Source: Fusibacter sp. A1
GTDB taxonomy: Bacteria > Bacillota > Clostridia > Peptostreptococcales > Acidaminobacteraceae
Reading direction: 5' to 3'
DNA: 64,000 nucleotides
Assembly: GCF_004125825.1 (NCBI RefSeq)
Contig: NZ_QQWI01000003.1
Location: 62,001 to 126,000, forward strand
Part shown: in pieces, positions 15,385-25,846 of the stretch
How the letters are laid out: each line of letters starts with the position of its first letter
Position numbering within the stretch: position 1 is the first letter of the stretch
Notes under the pieces: model-generated
Database searches by the model: none
What the model saw: the letters and a program-made list of their open reading frames with translations, nothing else
What the model was told of the DNA's origin: nothing
Translations under genes and position numbers: made by a program

Positions 15385-17091
15385 CATGAGTTTATATTTT
15401 TCCATCTTGTAATAGAGACTCCTAATGGAAATCCCAAGTTTTTTTGCTGCTTCCGTTCTATTTCCACCGTTTGCCTGAAGCACCTTCGCAAGGTAGGCGG
15501 CTTCTGACTGACCTAGATAGTCGGATAATGAAACCACGTCGAACTCGTCGACATTGCTTTCGGGTTCATAGATCACTGCACGTTTTTGGTCGTTGAAGAG
15601 CGGTAGATGTTGTGTGTTGATTCGCGTTTCTGTGATGCGCATCTGTATCATCGTTCTTCCGATGTAGTTTTCGAGTTCCCTGATATTCCCCGGCCATTTG
15701 TAAGCCCCAAGCGCGCAGATCACCTCATCAGAAACCGTCTGAATACTTCTGCCGAATTCCTGGTTGAACCTGAGCACTATACCGTCCACCAGTGATTTTA
15801 AGTCTTCGATACGGTCCCTCAGCGGGGGAATGACAATGGGAATGACATTGAGCCGATAGTAAAGGTCTTCTCTAAAACTTCCGGTCTTCACCGCTTTTTC
15901 AAGATCGACATGTGTAGCAGAGATCACCCTTACATCCACCTGAATGGGTTTTGTAGCACCCACCCTTACGATTTCGCGTTCCTGAAGCACCCGAAGGAGC
16001 TTCACCTGCGTACTGATGCTGATTTCGCCTATTTCATCAAGAAAGATGGTTCCTCCAGAGGCGCGTTCGAACAGTCCCATCCGCCCACCTTTGCTCGCAC
16101 CGGTGAATGCTCCTTCTTCGTAACCGAAAAGTTCGCTTTCGAGTATGCTTTCACTGATCGCGGCACAGTTGACACGAACAAATTGCGCGTTTTTTCTGTT
16201 GGATGCGTTGTGGATGGCGTGAGCGAATAACTCCTTACCAGTACCACTTTCTCCGCGAAGGATCACCGTCGCAGGTGTAAGCGCGGCAATCTTCGCCTTT
16301 TCGATGGCATCCTTCATTTTTAAGCTTTCACCCAAAATATCATCGAAGGTATATTTGGCCTCAAGGTTTCTTATGATCTGCTTGGCCTGAGCCAGTTCCT
16401 TATTAAGTCTTCGCATCTCTGTGATATCGTGGAGTACGGCGACGGAACCTTTGATTTGACCGTCGACAAGTATGGGCGCCGCTGATGTCACAATGTCCTT
16501 TTTTGTTTTTCCAGACCTTACGACCACATTGTCAACCGGTCGTCCTGTTTTTAGCACCTGTCCGTGAACACTGTCCCCTTCTAGAAGGTCGACCGTGTAA
16601 TCCTTGCCGATCACTTCCTCGGCTGTGTAGCCGGTGATCTGAGTATAGGCAGGGTTGATCAGAATATGGATGCCCTCCTGGTTCACAACGCTTATCGCAT
16701 CCTGCGTGGCATTGAATACGGCCGCCATCGTCATTTGAATTTCTTTCAGGTTGGTGATCTCCTCAGCAAGCTGAACCATCTCCGATATATCCCTAAAGAT
16801 CGCAACAGCTCCGATCAGAGTCCCTTTGTCCATCAGGGGCAACCTGCTTGTGATGATTTCGATGTCCCCAAGGACCTGCCTTTGATTAAGTTCAGGAGTT
16901 CCGGTGAGCACCACATCCATGAGCCTTGAGTTTTCGATGACATCTCCTACGAATCTGCCTATTACGTCATTGGCAGACATTTTAGTCAGTCGTTCGGCCG
17001 CATGGTTGAACAAGGTAATCGCACCATGGACATCGATGGCTATCATCGCGTCATGGGTGGAATCCAATATTTTTTGTAGGGCTTTTTCCAT
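15382..17091 (-). CDS. Sigma-54-dependent transcriptional activator with two PAS domains
   Basis: 569 residues. Two PAS sensor domains (about 1-105 and 120-225) precede a short coiled coil, then the AAA+ domain (about 250-480) with Walker [16 protein letters not shown] sigma-54 contact loop and Walker [13 protein letters not shown] Fis-type helix-turn-helix ends the protein ([20 protein letters not shown]). It likely activates the -24/-12 promoter at 15242-15226 in response to a metabolite bound by PAS, as BkdR does for branched-chain 2-oxoacid genes in Bacillus. It starts 17 bases after cdaR. Confidence 0.93.
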   Translation of the reverse strand: MEKALQKILDSTHDAMIAIDVHGAITLFNHAAERLTKMSANDVIGRFVGDVIENSRLMDVVLTGTPELNQRQVLGDIEIITSRLPLMDKGTLIGAVAIFRDISEMVQLAEEITNLKEIQMTMAAVFNATQDAISVVNQEGIHILINPAYTQITGYTAEEVIGKDYTVDLLEGDSVHGQVLKTGRPVDNVVVRSGKTKKDIVTSAAPILVDGQIKGSVAVLHDITEMRRLNKELAQAKQIIRNLEAKYTFDDILGESLKMKDAIEKAKIAALTPATVILRGESGTGKELFAHAIHNASNRKNAQFVRVNCAAISESILESELFGYEEGAFTGASKGGRMGLFERASGGTIFLDEIGEISISTQVKLLRVLQEREIVRVGATKPIQVDVRVISATHVDLEKAVKTGSFREDLYYRLNVIPIVIPPLRDRIEDLKSLVDGIVLRFNQEFGRSIQTVSDEVICALGAYKWPGNIRELENYIGRTMIQMRITETRINTQHLPLFNDQKRAVIYEPESNVDEFDVVSLSDYLGQSEAAYLAKVLQANGGNRTEAAKKLGISIRSLYYKMEKYKLM

Positions 17092-17107
17092 GAAAAATCT
17101 CCTATAG

Positions 17108-18355
17108 TTATTCTGTTGATTCTGTAATCAGAACGTTGACTTGGCGATCCTCCACTGGAAGCAACCACTCGACATCCGCATCCACCACAAGTGTGACGGG
17201 TAGGATGTATTCACCTGGTGCTTTTTCGGATAGTTCGATCAGCAGCTTGATGTCCTCAAGTTCGATCTGATTGATTTGACTCTCCACGCCGCTAAGGACG
17301 ATTTCCAAAAGTTGTGGATCGGTTATGACGACCTCTGTGTTCTCAGCCTGGTTCAACCAAGTGATTTGATCGCTTGTCGGGCTAAAAGCTCGTTCAACAA
17401 CTGCTTCGATTTCGAGGTTCAGCACGTGAACCGACTCAACCGATTCAGTCACACCCGCAGGCAGTGACAAAATCACTTCCTCCGCTTTTGACTCCGTGCG
17501 GTCCTTAAGGCTAATCGGTTCGATGGTCACACCATCGAGCTGATCGATCACTTCGGTGATTCCAACCAGGGTCACAAGCTGATTATCCAGTGCCGCACTG
17601 ATCAGCTTATATCCGAGCGGCAGTTCATCTACGATAAGCGGTACGATCCTCACCGTTTTTTCTTCCATGATGTTGGCAATAAGTTTGGTTTCTTTAGAGG
17701 ACAGAGTCACTTTATTGACCACTTCATCGTTCTCATCAAGCGGCACCAGCGTCGACACCCACTCGAACGTCGAACGGGCTTCAGTTAAATCGATATGGGC
17801 GACCACATGCGTCACCTTGTCGACAAATCGCCTAGGACCGGATACCACCACATCTTTTGGCACTGAACTGACTCCACCAAAAATATATGGCGCTTCTACA
17901 CTTCCCTTTTGAACGATTTCTATTGGCATCTCCTTGTCGGTCAAACCGTCAAAGCTCAGCTCGATAATCGATTTCTCTATGGATTCAATCGAGATGTCAT
18001 CGTTTAGCAAGGTCACCATGATGGAGAATTTTCCTTCTCCCTCAGTCGCCCTGTATAGATCGACAGTGATGCGTATATCATCCTGCGTCATCGCAAGCAC
18101 TTCCTTACGCCTGCCTTTTACTTTCACATCGATCGCACGCGTGTAGTCACCGAAAATTTCTAGCTGCTCATCCGCAAGCTGCTCGATACCTAAGAAGTCA
18201 ATCGGCACCCGATTGAAGGTTTTAATGATTTCAGGGTTCTCGATATCCATCACAAAAATCCAGAAGACGATTGCAAATAGTAAGGAGATTAGTTTCTGTG
18301 TCGTATTTTTAGTTAAATTGAACCGATCCCAAATATCCTTAAATATGTTCTTCAC
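17108..18355 (-). CDS. cdaR: YbbR-like regulator of CdaA
   Basis: 415 residues. One N-terminal membrane helix (about 20-37, [17 protein letters not shown]) is followed by an extracellular part made of repeated YbbR domains. Partner of the diadenylate cyclase CdaA, whose gene overlaps it by 17 bases upstream. In the usual operon glmM follows; here the sigma-54 activator gene follows instead. Confidence 0.9.
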   Translation of the reverse strand: MKNIFKDIWDRFNLTKNTTQKLISLLFAIVFWIFVMDIENPEIIKTFNRVPIDFLGIEQLADEQLEIFGDYTRAIDVKVKGRRKEVLAMTQDDIRITVDLYRATEGEGKFSIMVTLLNDDISIESIEKSIIELSFDGLTDKEMPIEIVQKGSVEAPYIFGGVSSVPKDVVVSGPRRFVDKVTHVVAHIDLTEARSTFEWVSTLVPLDENDEVVNKVTLSSKETKLIANIMEEKTVRIVPLIVDELPLGYKLISAALDNQLVTLVGITEVIDQLDGVTIEPISLKDRTESKAEEVILSLPAGVTESVESVHVLNLEIEAVVERAFSPTSDQITWLNQAENTEVVITDPQLLEIVLSGVESQINQIELEDIKLLIELSEKAPGEYILPVTLVVDADVEWLLPVEDRQVNVLITESTE

Positions 18356-19172
18356 GTTTCACCCTCCCTGTCAACCAGCTGAAAGGAGATTCTTTTTTGG
18401 CTACTTTGAACTTCGAGCGCAAGATACTCGTCAGCGAATTCTTATCGATGAATCTCGAGAGCTTGCCATCCATCGCAAGGGAGATGACACCTGTTTCTTC
18501 TGATACGACAATCACCATCGCATCGCTTCTTTCCACTAGACCAAGGGCCGCACGATGTCTTGTTCCAAGATCGTTGCTTAGCGTGGTGGAATGGGTGAGC
18601 GGCAACAGGCAAGAAGCCGCAGTGATTCTATTCTTCTTGATGACGATCGCTCCGTCATGCAGCGGGGCATTGTGGAAAAAGATATTTTTGATAATTTCCG
18701 CAGTGATGAAAGCATCGATTTTGACACCGGTGTGCACCACCTCGTTAAGTCCCGTTTCACGTTCAATCGCAATGATCGCACCTGTTTTGGTACTTGCAAG
18801 ACTTACGACAGCCTCGACGATCTCGCTTAACATCTGGTCCATCTCCTCTTCCATGATATCCGAGATGGATTTTCTAAGAAACTTGCTCCGCCCGATGTAC
18901 TCAAGGGCGCGTCTAAGCTCCGGCTGAAATACGATAATGAGGGCCACCAGCCCTAATGTCATCATATTCTTGATTAAGAAATTGACCATTCTAAGCTCTG
19001 CCCACTCCGAAAGCTTCCAGACTATCAAAATTACAATTAGACCTTTAATCAGCTGTTCCGCCCTCGTTTCCTTCACGAGCATCAAGAACTTATAAAACAA
19101 AAATGCAATGATTAAAATATCTAACAGGTCATTGATTGTAACACTCATAAAATTGCTGATCACCTGTTCCAA
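18339..19172 (-). CDS. cdaA: Diadenylate cyclase
   Basis: 277 residues. Three N-terminal membrane helices (about 15-95) are followed by the DisA_N domain with catalytic HDGAIVI and GTRHRAALG motifs. It makes c-di-AMP from two ATP. The 3' end overlaps cdaR. GlmM, which in other Firmicutes binds and restrains CdaA, is encoded in the same strand about 10 kb downstream. Confidence 0.96.
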   Translation of the reverse strand: MEQVISNFMSVTINDLLDILIIAFLFYKFLMLVKETRAEQLIKGLIVILIVWKLSEWAELRMVNFLIKNMMTLGLVALIIVFQPELRRALEYIGRSKFLRKSISDIMEEEMDQMLSEIVEAVVSLASTKTGAIIAIERETGLNEVVHTGVKIDAFITAEIIKNIFFHNAPLHDGAIVIKKNRITAASCLLPLTHSTTLSNDLGTRHRAALGLVERSDAMVIVVSEETGVISLAMDGKLSRFIDKNSLTSILRSKFKVAKKESPFSWLTGRVKREEHI

Positions 19173-19290
19173 GACTCATCACTCCCTCTATTGAAATCGT
19201 GTAAAACGACATTAGCTACAAGATATTGTCATAAGATTATTTTAACATACACATCTAGTGGACGATAGCATATTGTGCAAAGATTTGCAT

Positions 19291-19318
19291 AAAAAAGACA
19301 GTCCTGATGGACTGTCTT
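19291..19318 (-). terminator. Terminator of prs
   Basis: AAGACAGTCC and GGACTGTCTT form a 10-bp stem; TTTTTT follows on the minus strand. Confidence 0.9.
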
Positions 19319-19323
19319 GGGTG

Positions 19324-20274
19324 TTAATCGAATAAGCGACTTACCGAATCGTTATTGAAGATTCTTCTAATCGATTCTGCAAATACCGGTGCTACAGATA
19401 GGTGTTTCATGTTATCTGACAACTGATCTTGAGGAAGATAGATCGTATCAAGACAAACCAGCTTCTTAATCACTGAATTGTTGATTCTCTCAAGAGCAGG
19501 TCCTGACAGGATACCATGCGTGCAACAAGCATATACGTCTTTAGCACCTAGGTCCTGAAGCGCTTTTGCACCGTTGCAGATCGTACCAGCCGTGTCGATC
19601 ATATCGTCGATAAGAATAACATTCTTACCCTTGATATCGCCGATGATGTTCATCACCTCAGAAACATTCGCCTCTGGACGACGTTTATCGATGATTGCGA
19701 TCGGAGCGTTCAGATGTGTTGCAAAATCTCTGGAACGTGTAACGCTGCCAAGGTCAGGTGAAACGACTACCAAATCTTCGATATTCAAGTTTTTAAAGTA
19801 GTTGGCAAGAATCGGTCCGCCGATCAAATGATCGACAGGTATGTTGAAATATCCTTGTATCTGCGCAGCATGAAGGTCCATTGTAAGGATGCGGTCAGCA
19901 CCGGCAGCCGTTATCAAATCCGCCAAAAGTTTTGCCGAAATCGGATCACGTGCTTTTGCCTTACGGTCTTGCCTTGCGTATCCATAATACGGAATAACCG
20001 CCGTGATTCTTCCTGCAGACGCTCTTTTAAGCGCATCGATCATGATTAACAGTTCCATCAAGTAACGATTGACAAGCGGTGGACTGACTGGCTGTATGAT
20101 AAACACATCACAACCACGAACCGTTTCGCCGATGTTTACAGAAATCTCACCATCTGAAAATGCAGAAACCGTAGCATCACCTAACGGAATCCCCAACTCC
20201 TTACAGATTTTTTCTGCCAATGGTTTGTTGGCATTTCCAGAAAAGAGTTTAATCTTCTTACCTTTGCTGTGCAT
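19324..20274 (-). CDS. prs: Ribose-phosphate pyrophosphokinase
   Basis: 316 residues from ATG 20274, which has GAGGAGG six bases upstream; in-frame ATGs at 20280 and 20292 overlap or precede the site. Family motifs are [14 protein letters not shown], the ATP loop [17 protein letters not shown] and the PRPP loop [14 protein letters not shown]. It makes PRPP for purines, pyrimidines (pyrE is in this window) and cobalamin, and PRPP is the PurR effector. Gene order prs-glmU-spoVG-purR is conserved in Firmicutes. Confidence 0.96.
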   Translation of the reverse strand: MHSKGKKIKLFSGNANKPLAEKICKELGIPLGDATVSAFSDGEISVNIGETVRGCDVFIIQPVSPPLVNRYLMELLIMIDALKRASAGRITAVIPYYGYARQDRKAKARDPISAKLLADLITAAGADRILTMDLHAAQIQGYFNIPVDHLIGGPILANYFKNLNIEDLVVVSPDLGSVTRSRDFATHLNAPIAIIDKRRPEANVSEVMNIIGDIKGKNVILIDDMIDTAGTICNGAKALQDLGAKDVYACCTHGILSGPALERINNSVIKKLVCLDTIYLPQDQLSDNMKHLSVAPVFAESIRRIFNNDSVSRLFD

Positions 20275-20318
20275 GTACATCCTCCTCAACACTTAGCGAA
20301 TTCATCGCCACAACGAAA

Positions 20319-21542
20319 TTATTTCTCCCTTTTGTTTAAAACCCAATCCTTCTTCTGAACCTGTCTTCCTCTAGCGATAGCTAAGCTATACTTATCGACA
20401 TCATCTGTAATTGTCGACCCTGCAGCGACGTAGGCGCCTTCTCTTATTGTAACAGGAGCTATGAGGTTTGAACCGGATCCGACGAAAGCATCGTCTTCCA
20501 CTGTTGTCTTGAACTTATTTTTGCCGTCATAATTCGCAAAAATAACTCCACAACCGATATTCACGCGTTTACCTACATGACCATCGCCAATATAACTAAG
20601 ATGGGATACTTTCGCACCGTCATCAATACGTGCATTTTTTACTTCGACAAAATCGCCGATCTTTACGCCTTTTCCGATATCCGATTTCGGTCTCAGATAA
20701 GCATAGGGTCCAATCGTCGATTCATCATCCACTTTCGATGAGATCAAAGTGGAATCCTTGATTTTCACTCCGTTGCCGATCTGGCAGTCCTCGATCCGCA
20801 CAGCCGGTCCGATTTCACAACCTTCTCCGATGACTGTCTTACCTTTTATAATCGACCCTGGATAAATGACACTGTCACTACCCACGACCACATCCGTATC
20901 GATCCAAGTCGAACTCGGGTCAACGACCAAGGTGCCCATCTCGAGGAGCGATTCTATTTTTTCTTGATTATAGGAATAGATGATTTGCTGAAGCGCCTTC
21001 ATTGAGCTTGCTTCTTCTACATCTTCGGGTTCTAACTCATACATAAGGTGATCATTGAATAGTCGCATCAACGCCTTTTGAATATCTTTCAAAATCTCAT
21101 CGCTGCTAAAGACTTCATAGGCTTCACTCACGATGGTCTTTAAGTGTTCGCTGGACATGGCGATCGCAAGAGGTCTACCATCAAGCATATAGGTCACATG
21201 CTCTTTATCCAAATGATCCGCCCGTTCACTGATATCGCTGATCAGCTGTCTGTTTATAAACGAAATCTTAGATTCGGTGATGATGACGGGCTCATGCGAA
21301 ACCTTGTCCCAGTCAAAATCATCAATCAGATAATGCTCGCCTAAAAGTTCATGCCCAAGCAGTTCATCCGTAACCGCTTTTGGAGCGCTTGAGAAGATCA
21401 CAACAGGATTGTTCGCAGCTTCATTGAGTTTAGCGACTTTTCTAATTAAGAGCGCCTGACCTAAAATCGGTTGAATATCTCGATGTTTTTTCGATCCTTT
21501 TAAATACTGGTTCTTCCCTGAAAATACGATCCATTTACTCAT
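20319..21542 (-). CDS. glmU: GlmU-like protein: intact acetyltransferase half, eroded uridylyltransferase half
   Basis: 407 residues from ATG 21542 (AAAGGAG just upstream). Residues about 215-400 are a left-handed beta-helix closely matching GlmU acetyltransferase: YLRPKSDIGKGVKIGDFVEV, HLSYIGDGHVG with the catalytic His, NYDGKNKFKT and GSGSNLIAPV. The first 200 residues occupy the place of the pyrophosphorylase domain but lack its signature LAAGxGTRMxSxxPK; the start is MSKWIVFSGKNQYLKG. GlmU is normally about 455 residues. It can probably acetylate glucosamine-1-phosphate, while UTP transfer seems lost or done elsewhere. Confidence 0.8.
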   Translation of the reverse strand: MSKWIVFSGKNQYLKGSKKHRDIQPILGQALLIRKVAKLNEAANNPVVIFSSAPKAVTDELLGHELLGEHYLIDDFDWDKVSHEPVIITESKISFINRQLISDISERADHLDKEHVTYMLDGRPLAIAMSSEHLKTIVSEAYEVFSSDEILKDIQKALMRLFNDHLMYELEPEDVEEASSMKALQQIIYSYNQEKIESLLEMGTLVVDPSSTWIDTDVVVGSDSVIYPGSIIKGKTVIGEGCEIGPAVRIEDCQIGNGVKIKDSTLISSKVDDESTIGPYAYLRPKSDIGKGVKIGDFVEVKNARIDDGAKVSHLSYIGDGHVGKRVNIGCGVIFANYDGKNKFKTTVEDDAFVGSGSNLIAPVTIREGAYVAAGSTITDDVDKYSLAIARGRQVQKKDWVLNKREK

Positions 21543-21647
21543 TAAGCTCTCCTTTGCTATCCTTATACTAACATCTGTCATTATAACATGTACGTATTAA
21601 ATCTCAACCCACCAGTCAAGTTATTAAGCAATATTAAAACGTACATA

Positions 21648-21675
21648 AGGAAACCCACAACAAAATTGAAGTGGG
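21648..21675 (-). terminator. Weak terminator of spoVG
   Basis: CCCAC and GTGGG pair around a 12-base loop, followed by TTTCCTTAT on the minus strand. Weak stem. Confidence 0.35.
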
Positions 21676-21704
21676 CGTTTCATCTTCCTATTCGGTTACC
21701 ACTT

Positions 21705-22001
21705 TTAAAAGGTGGCTACTTCAGCGTAGTTTCCATCAACAAACAGATCTTTTTGCTTTTCGTATGCGTCAAAAATAACATTTTGTAGGATCAATCTCGC
21801 ATCACTGTTGATCGGATGTGCGATATCCCTATAATCCGCTTCCCCAACTTTGCGGCTTGGCATAGCAACGAATAATCCATTTTGTCCCTCAATGATCTTG
21901 ATATCATGAATCACAAACATGTCATCGAGCGTAACCGAAACTACTGCTTTCATTTTTCCATCATTCTTAATTTTACGTACTCTAACATCTGTCACATTCA
22001 T
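21705..22001 (-). CDS. spoVG: SpoVG family RNA/DNA-binding protein
   Basis: 98 residues. [41 protein letters not shown] and YRDIAHPIN are the standard SpoVG blocks. It is a small nucleic-acid-binding regulator in Firmicutes, found between purR and glmU as here. Upstream a TAAAAT box sits 17 bases after TGGCAG, and an overlapping AGGAT...GAAC resembles a sigma-H promoter with imperfect spacing. Confidence 0.95.
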   Translation of the reverse strand: MNVTDVRVRKIKNDGKMKAVVSVTLDDMFVIHDIKIIEGQNGLFVAMPSRKVGEADYRDIAHPINSDARLILQNVIFDAYEKQKDLFVDGNYAEVATF

Positions 22002-22140
22002 CGATTTACTCCCTACCTTCCATTCTGTCAGAAAATTTAAAAAATGAGCTCTGAGTTCATTTTACCTTAATTTTTTATCCTCTGCCAGTATTTAAGTAAA
22101 AATTTTAGAAATTTTTCCAATTGTGGAAGTATCGCCTTAA

Positions 22141-22974
22141 TTACAGTTCCAGTTTGAGTGATTCCACCACCTCAAGATTAGGTGAAATATCGATGTTCTC
22201 AGGCGAAACATGTTTCAAATGCAATAAGGCATGGTAGTTCGTAAGCAATTTCTCTTTTGGTGTGCTTGACTCAAGAAGTACGCCGATACCCACCACGTTT
22301 GATTCAAACTCCTTCACCAAGTCGACCATTCCTTTAGCGGTTCCGCCGCCCTTCATGAAATCATCGATGATCAACACATTCGACTTTGCCTTGATCGCAC
22401 GTTTAGGAGCGAACATCGTACCCAGCTTTTGCGAAGAACCAGAAACGTAGTTGATGCTCACCGTCGGACCGTCAGTCACTTTGTTGTCTTTTCTTACAAT
22501 CACGAGCGGCACATTAAGATAATTGGCAGTCATAAACGCCATGGGTATACCTTTTGTCTCGATGGTAACCACATAATCCACATCATGACTCGAAAAAGCT
22601 TCTGCGAATATTTCTGCGACGCCTTTGATGAGTTCTGGATTATAAAGAAGGTCTGCAATATACAGGAACCCACCAGGAATAATTCTCTCCGGCCGCTTGA
22701 TTTCGTCACACAGCCTGGTCAGAATCTCCATTTTATAACTCGACTCCACTCTAGGAATATATTTGACACCACCCGCTGCGCCAGGAATCGTAACGACCCT
22801 TCCCAAACGATTCTTATCCATAATCGATTTTACGATAGCGATATCTTCACTGATACTCGACTTGGCCGCCTCAAACATATCTGTGAAATGCTTAAAGGCG
22901 ATCACCTTATTTGGATGCTCACTCAAAACCTTGACTATCAAACCAATTCTTTCGTTTCTTTTGATTTTACTCAT
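22141..22974 (-). CDS. purR: Purine operon repressor
   Basis: 277 residues from ATG 22974 (weak GGTGG site). An N-terminal winged helix (about 1-75) is fused to a phosphoribosyltransferase-like domain with the PRPP-binding loop VLIIDDFMKGGGTAKGM. It represses purine genes and is released by PRPP. The neighbouring prs gene supplies that effector. Confidence 0.93.
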   Translation of the reverse strand: MSKIKRNERIGLIVKVLSEHPNKVIAFKHFTDMFEAAKSSISEDIAIVKSIMDKNRLGRVVTIPGAAGGVKYIPRVESSYKMEILTRLCDEIKRPERIIPGGFLYIADLLYNPELIKGVAEIFAEAFSSHDVDYVVTIETKGIPMAFMTANYLNVPLVIVRKDNKVTDGPTVSINYVSGSSQKLGTMFAPKRAIKAKSNVLIIDDFMKGGGTAKGMVDLVKEFESNVVGIGVLLESSTPKEKLLTNYHALLHLKHVSPENIDISPNLEVVESLKLEL

Positions 22975-23112
22975 AATGCCACCCATCTTTATCGTTAATT
23001 CCGAATTATTTTAAGTTCTGTAATCATTTTATTCGTATTCTTCGCTTAAATCAAGCATTTGAAAGATTATTACTCGCTTCCTACCATTAGCTATATGAAA
23101 ATAGAGCACTTT

Positions 23113-23140
23113 TTGATATAATGCAATACGTATACTGTGT
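23113..23140 (+). promoter_or_regulatory. Promoter region of murC
   Basis: TTTTTGATATAATGC and TATACTG give two overlapping -10-like boxes about 40-60 bases before murC. A good -35 was not found. Confidence 0.35.
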
Positions 23141-23175
23141 CACCTTAGACACTTTTTGAGAGGAATTTAATTAAC

Positions 23176-24543
23176 ATGAAATCATTATTAACAGCTGAAC
23201 GTGTTCATTTCATAGGTATTGGCGGCATTTCAATGAGCGCTATCGCACACATCTTTATCGAAAAAGGAATCAAAGTAACCGGTTCTGATGCCAAGGCTTC
23301 TCCAGCCACCTTAAAATTGGAAGAAGCAGGCGCGACAATTTATATCGGTCACAGTTCCGATAACATCACCGACCAAGATGCTGTGGTATATACCGGGGCG
23401 ATCTCAGATGACAATCCGGAGTTCGCAAAAGCACAATCGCTTGAAATCCCAACTTATAGAAGAACTCAAGCCATCGATGCGATTATGGAATCGTTTGAAG
23501 TCTCGCTTGCGGTCACCGGCACACATGGTAAGACAACGATAACCTCCATGCTTGCGATGATTCTTGAAGAAACTCCACAGGATGCCAGCTACCTTGTCGG
23601 AGCCAAGCTTCCGCATACCCACAAGGCATACAAGCTTTCTCCCTCAACACATATCGCTGTTGAAGCCTGTGAATATAAGGCTAGTTTTTTAGATCTTCAC
23701 CCTACCACCATCATCGTCAACAATATCGAAGAGGAACATCTGGATTACTATGATGATTTGGACCATATCATAAGAACCTATCAGGAGTTTGCGACTCATT
23801 TGAAGCCTAAGAACTACCTGATACTCAATCATGATGATTTCAATACGAGAAGACTAATCAAAGATTGCAACTGCAATTTTGTGACGTACGGAATCAACGA
23901 GAGCTCCACATTCGAGGCAAGACAGATCACCTTTGACATGCATGGATACCCAAGCTTTGAAGTATTCTATGAAGATGAGAAGCTCATGGAGCTGACACTC
24001 AAGGTATGCGGTAAGTTTAATGTCTACAACGCTCTTGGTGCCATTTCAGCAGCTTACGTGAACGGAATCTCGATAGAAAGCATACAATCCGCGCTCTCAA
24101 AATTTTCTAATGCCGAGCGTAGATTCGAGATACTCGGTACCTATAAAGGCGCCACTCTTATTTCTGATTACGCACATCACCCTTCAGAAGTGAAAGTTAC
24201 CGTTCAGGCTGCTAAGAACTTCGACAACAAGGAGATTTGTGTCGTATTCCAACCGCACACTTACTCACGCGTCAAGAGTCTGCTTCTTGAAATGTCAAGC
24301 GCCTTTAAGGATGTCAACCATCTCTATATCACAGATATCTACGCCGCAAGAGAAGCAAACACCTATAACATCCATTCACAGGATCTGGTGGATCTGATTA
24401 TTGAAGAAGGTCAGAACGCCACCTATATCAAAGAACTAAAGGATGTAATCCCGCATTTGGATACTATCGCAAAGGACAACATGCTCATCATCATGATGGG
24501 AGCAGGCGATATCGACCAGTTCGCTCGAACCATTGTAGATTAA
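23176..24543 (+). CDS. murC: UDP-N-acetylmuramate-L-alanine ligase
   Basis: 455 residues. It adds L-alanine to UDP-MurNAc in the cytoplasm. The N-terminal Rossmann motif is HFIGIGGISMSAIAHI, the ATP loop VTGTHGKTTITSM, the central domain has EACEYKASFLDL and NNIEEEHLDYY, and the C-terminal domain has ISDYAHHPSEVK and VFQPHTYSR. It is transcribed alone on the plus strand among minus-strand genes, from its own promoter, and ends at a shared terminator. Confidence 0.95.
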   Translation: MKSLLTAERVHFIGIGGISMSAIAHIFIEKGIKVTGSDAKASPATLKLEEAGATIYIGHSSDNITDQDAVVYTGAISDDNPEFAKAQSLEIPTYRRTQAIDAIMESFEVSLAVTGTHGKTTITSMLAMILEETPQDASYLVGAKLPHTHKAYKLSPSTHIAVEACEYKASFLDLHPTTIIVNNIEEEHLDYYDDLDHIIRTYQEFATHLKPKNYLILNHDDFNTRRLIKDCNCNFVTYGINESSTFEARQITFDMHGYPSFEVFYEDEKLMELTLKVCGKFNVYNALGAISAAYVNGISIESIQSALSKFSNAERRFEILGTYKGATLISDYAHHPSEVKVTVQAAKNFDNKEICVVFQPHTYSRVKSLLLEMSSAFKDVNHLYITDIYAAREANTYNIHSQDLVDLIIEEGQNATYIKELKDVIPHLDTIAKDNMLIIMMGAGDIDQFARTIVD

Positions 24544-24545
24544 TA

Positions 24546-24578
24546 AAACCGCTGATTACTCGTAATCAGCGGTTTTTT
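24546..24578 (+). terminator. Bidirectional terminator between murC and the ClC gene
   Basis: AAACCGCTGATTAC and GTAATCAGCGGTTT form a 14-bp stem with a two-base loop. T-runs are available on both strands, and the convergent ClC gene ends just beyond. Confidence 0.92.
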
Positions 24579-24580
24579 TA

Positions 24581-25834
24581 TTACTTGAGCATATATACGT
24601 TTTCTTTCACAAGAAAATCAGAAACAAAGTGACCGATAAGCGCGACAGTCAGAATAGGAACGATCAGCTCGATACGCCCTGTCAGTTCAAGTGCTAAAAC
24701 GATCGCGGCAAGCGGAGCGTGAGAAAAACCGCTTAACATCCCCACAATCGAGAACATCATCACATGGGGCAGTGTAAACAGCTCCAGACCCATCATCAGC
24801 ATCACCCTGTGGATAATCACAGAAAAAATCAAACCTATCAACAGACCCGGGGTGAAGTTACCCCCACAGATTCCCGATCCAAGTTGTACGCTAGTCAATA
24901 AGAACCTTAAGACTAAAAATAGCAAAAGTGAACCTAGCGTGAACATCCCGCCGTTCGAAGTGACCAGCAGATCCAACCTGGTGTATAGGGTCTGCGGCAC
25001 CAAAAGGGCTACGATCCCTGTAAATACACCTGCAAGCAGCAGCTGTTGGTTGCTTGAGAGCTTACTTTGCATGAGTGCGGAGACCGCTTTTAATCCAACC
25101 ACATAAAAGGCAGCCAGGAATCCCATGAAGATTGCAATGACAATCACCATAAGCCATCCCGCCATTCCAACAGTTTCTATCTTTGCTACATCAGGAAATG
25201 CGATAAATGAATAGTTTCCGTAAATCAACTTATCAAGGCTCACCGCTACCACGCTCGATAAAAGGATCGGCACGATATAGTCAAAATACCGCCTTGCGAA
25301 AATCACTTCGACGACAATCAACGTTGCAAATAGCGGAGCATGCATCACTGCCGACAGCGCTCCTGCCACACCACAACCGATCAGCAGTCTGACGACTTCC
25401 CTTGGCAGCTTCAGATAGTGACCTAAATTTGAGCCGATGGCACCGCCTATATGTACTGTCGGTCCAAACTGACCGACTGCAAAACCGGTACCTAAGGCAA
25501 CGATGGCATTCAAAATCTTTACAAAAACCTTGTTGGGTATCATCAGCCTTCTATCGATGGTATCGAGTTCATGTTTGACCGCTGTGACGCCAAAGCGTGT
25601 GTCTTTTTTTAACAGCACGTTGTGGGTGAACATGAATAAGAAGACGCTCGCCATGGGAATCATAAATCTAAGAAGGGCCTGTTTTTGATAAAGTCCGCTA
25701 AAATAACCGTTCATCATACTCACCAGATAATGGAACACAATGGAAAGCACGCCTGCGATGACTCCAATAAAAAAAGCGTACGCAACCATTTGAACGCGAA
25801 ATCTTCTCGAAGTCACTTGATCATCTGAATGCAT
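24581..25834 (-). CDS. ClC family chloride channel/transporter
   Basis: 417 residues with about ten hydrophobic helices. GQFGPTVHIGGAIGSN matches the helix-N selectivity region GREGP, but the gating glutamate position holds Phe. GICGGNFTPGLLIG is the second anion-binding loop. Without the external glutamate, chloride/proton exchange as in E. coli ClcA is not expected, so it may act as a channel or carry another anion. It follows the LytR-family gene by 12 bases. Confidence 0.85.
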   Translation of the reverse strand: MHSDDQVTSRRFRVQMVAYAFFIGVIAGVLSIVFHYLVSMMNGYFSGLYQKQALLRFMIPMASVFLFMFTHNVLLKKDTRFGVTAVKHELDTIDRRLMIPNKVFVKILNAIVALGTGFAVGQFGPTVHIGGAIGSNLGHYLKLPREVVRLLIGCGVAGALSAVMHAPLFATLIVVEVIFARRYFDYIVPILLSSVVAVSLDKLIYGNYSFIAFPDVAKIETVGMAGWLMVIVIAIFMGFLAAFYVVGLKAVSALMQSKLSSNQQLLLAGVFTGIVALLVPQTLYTRLDLLVTSNGGMFTLGSLLLFLVLRFLLTSVQLGSGICGGNFTPGLLIGLIFSVIIHRVMLMMGLELFTLPHVMMFSIVGMLSGFSHAPLAAIVLALELTGRIELIVPILTVALIGHFVSDFLVKENVYMLK

Positions 25835-25846
25835 ACGCCCCTCCTG

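Noticed and set aside
21975-22075. Sigma-H promoter of spoVG
   Set aside because: AGGAT...GAAC is present but its spacing is two bases longer than the known one; kept only as a remark.
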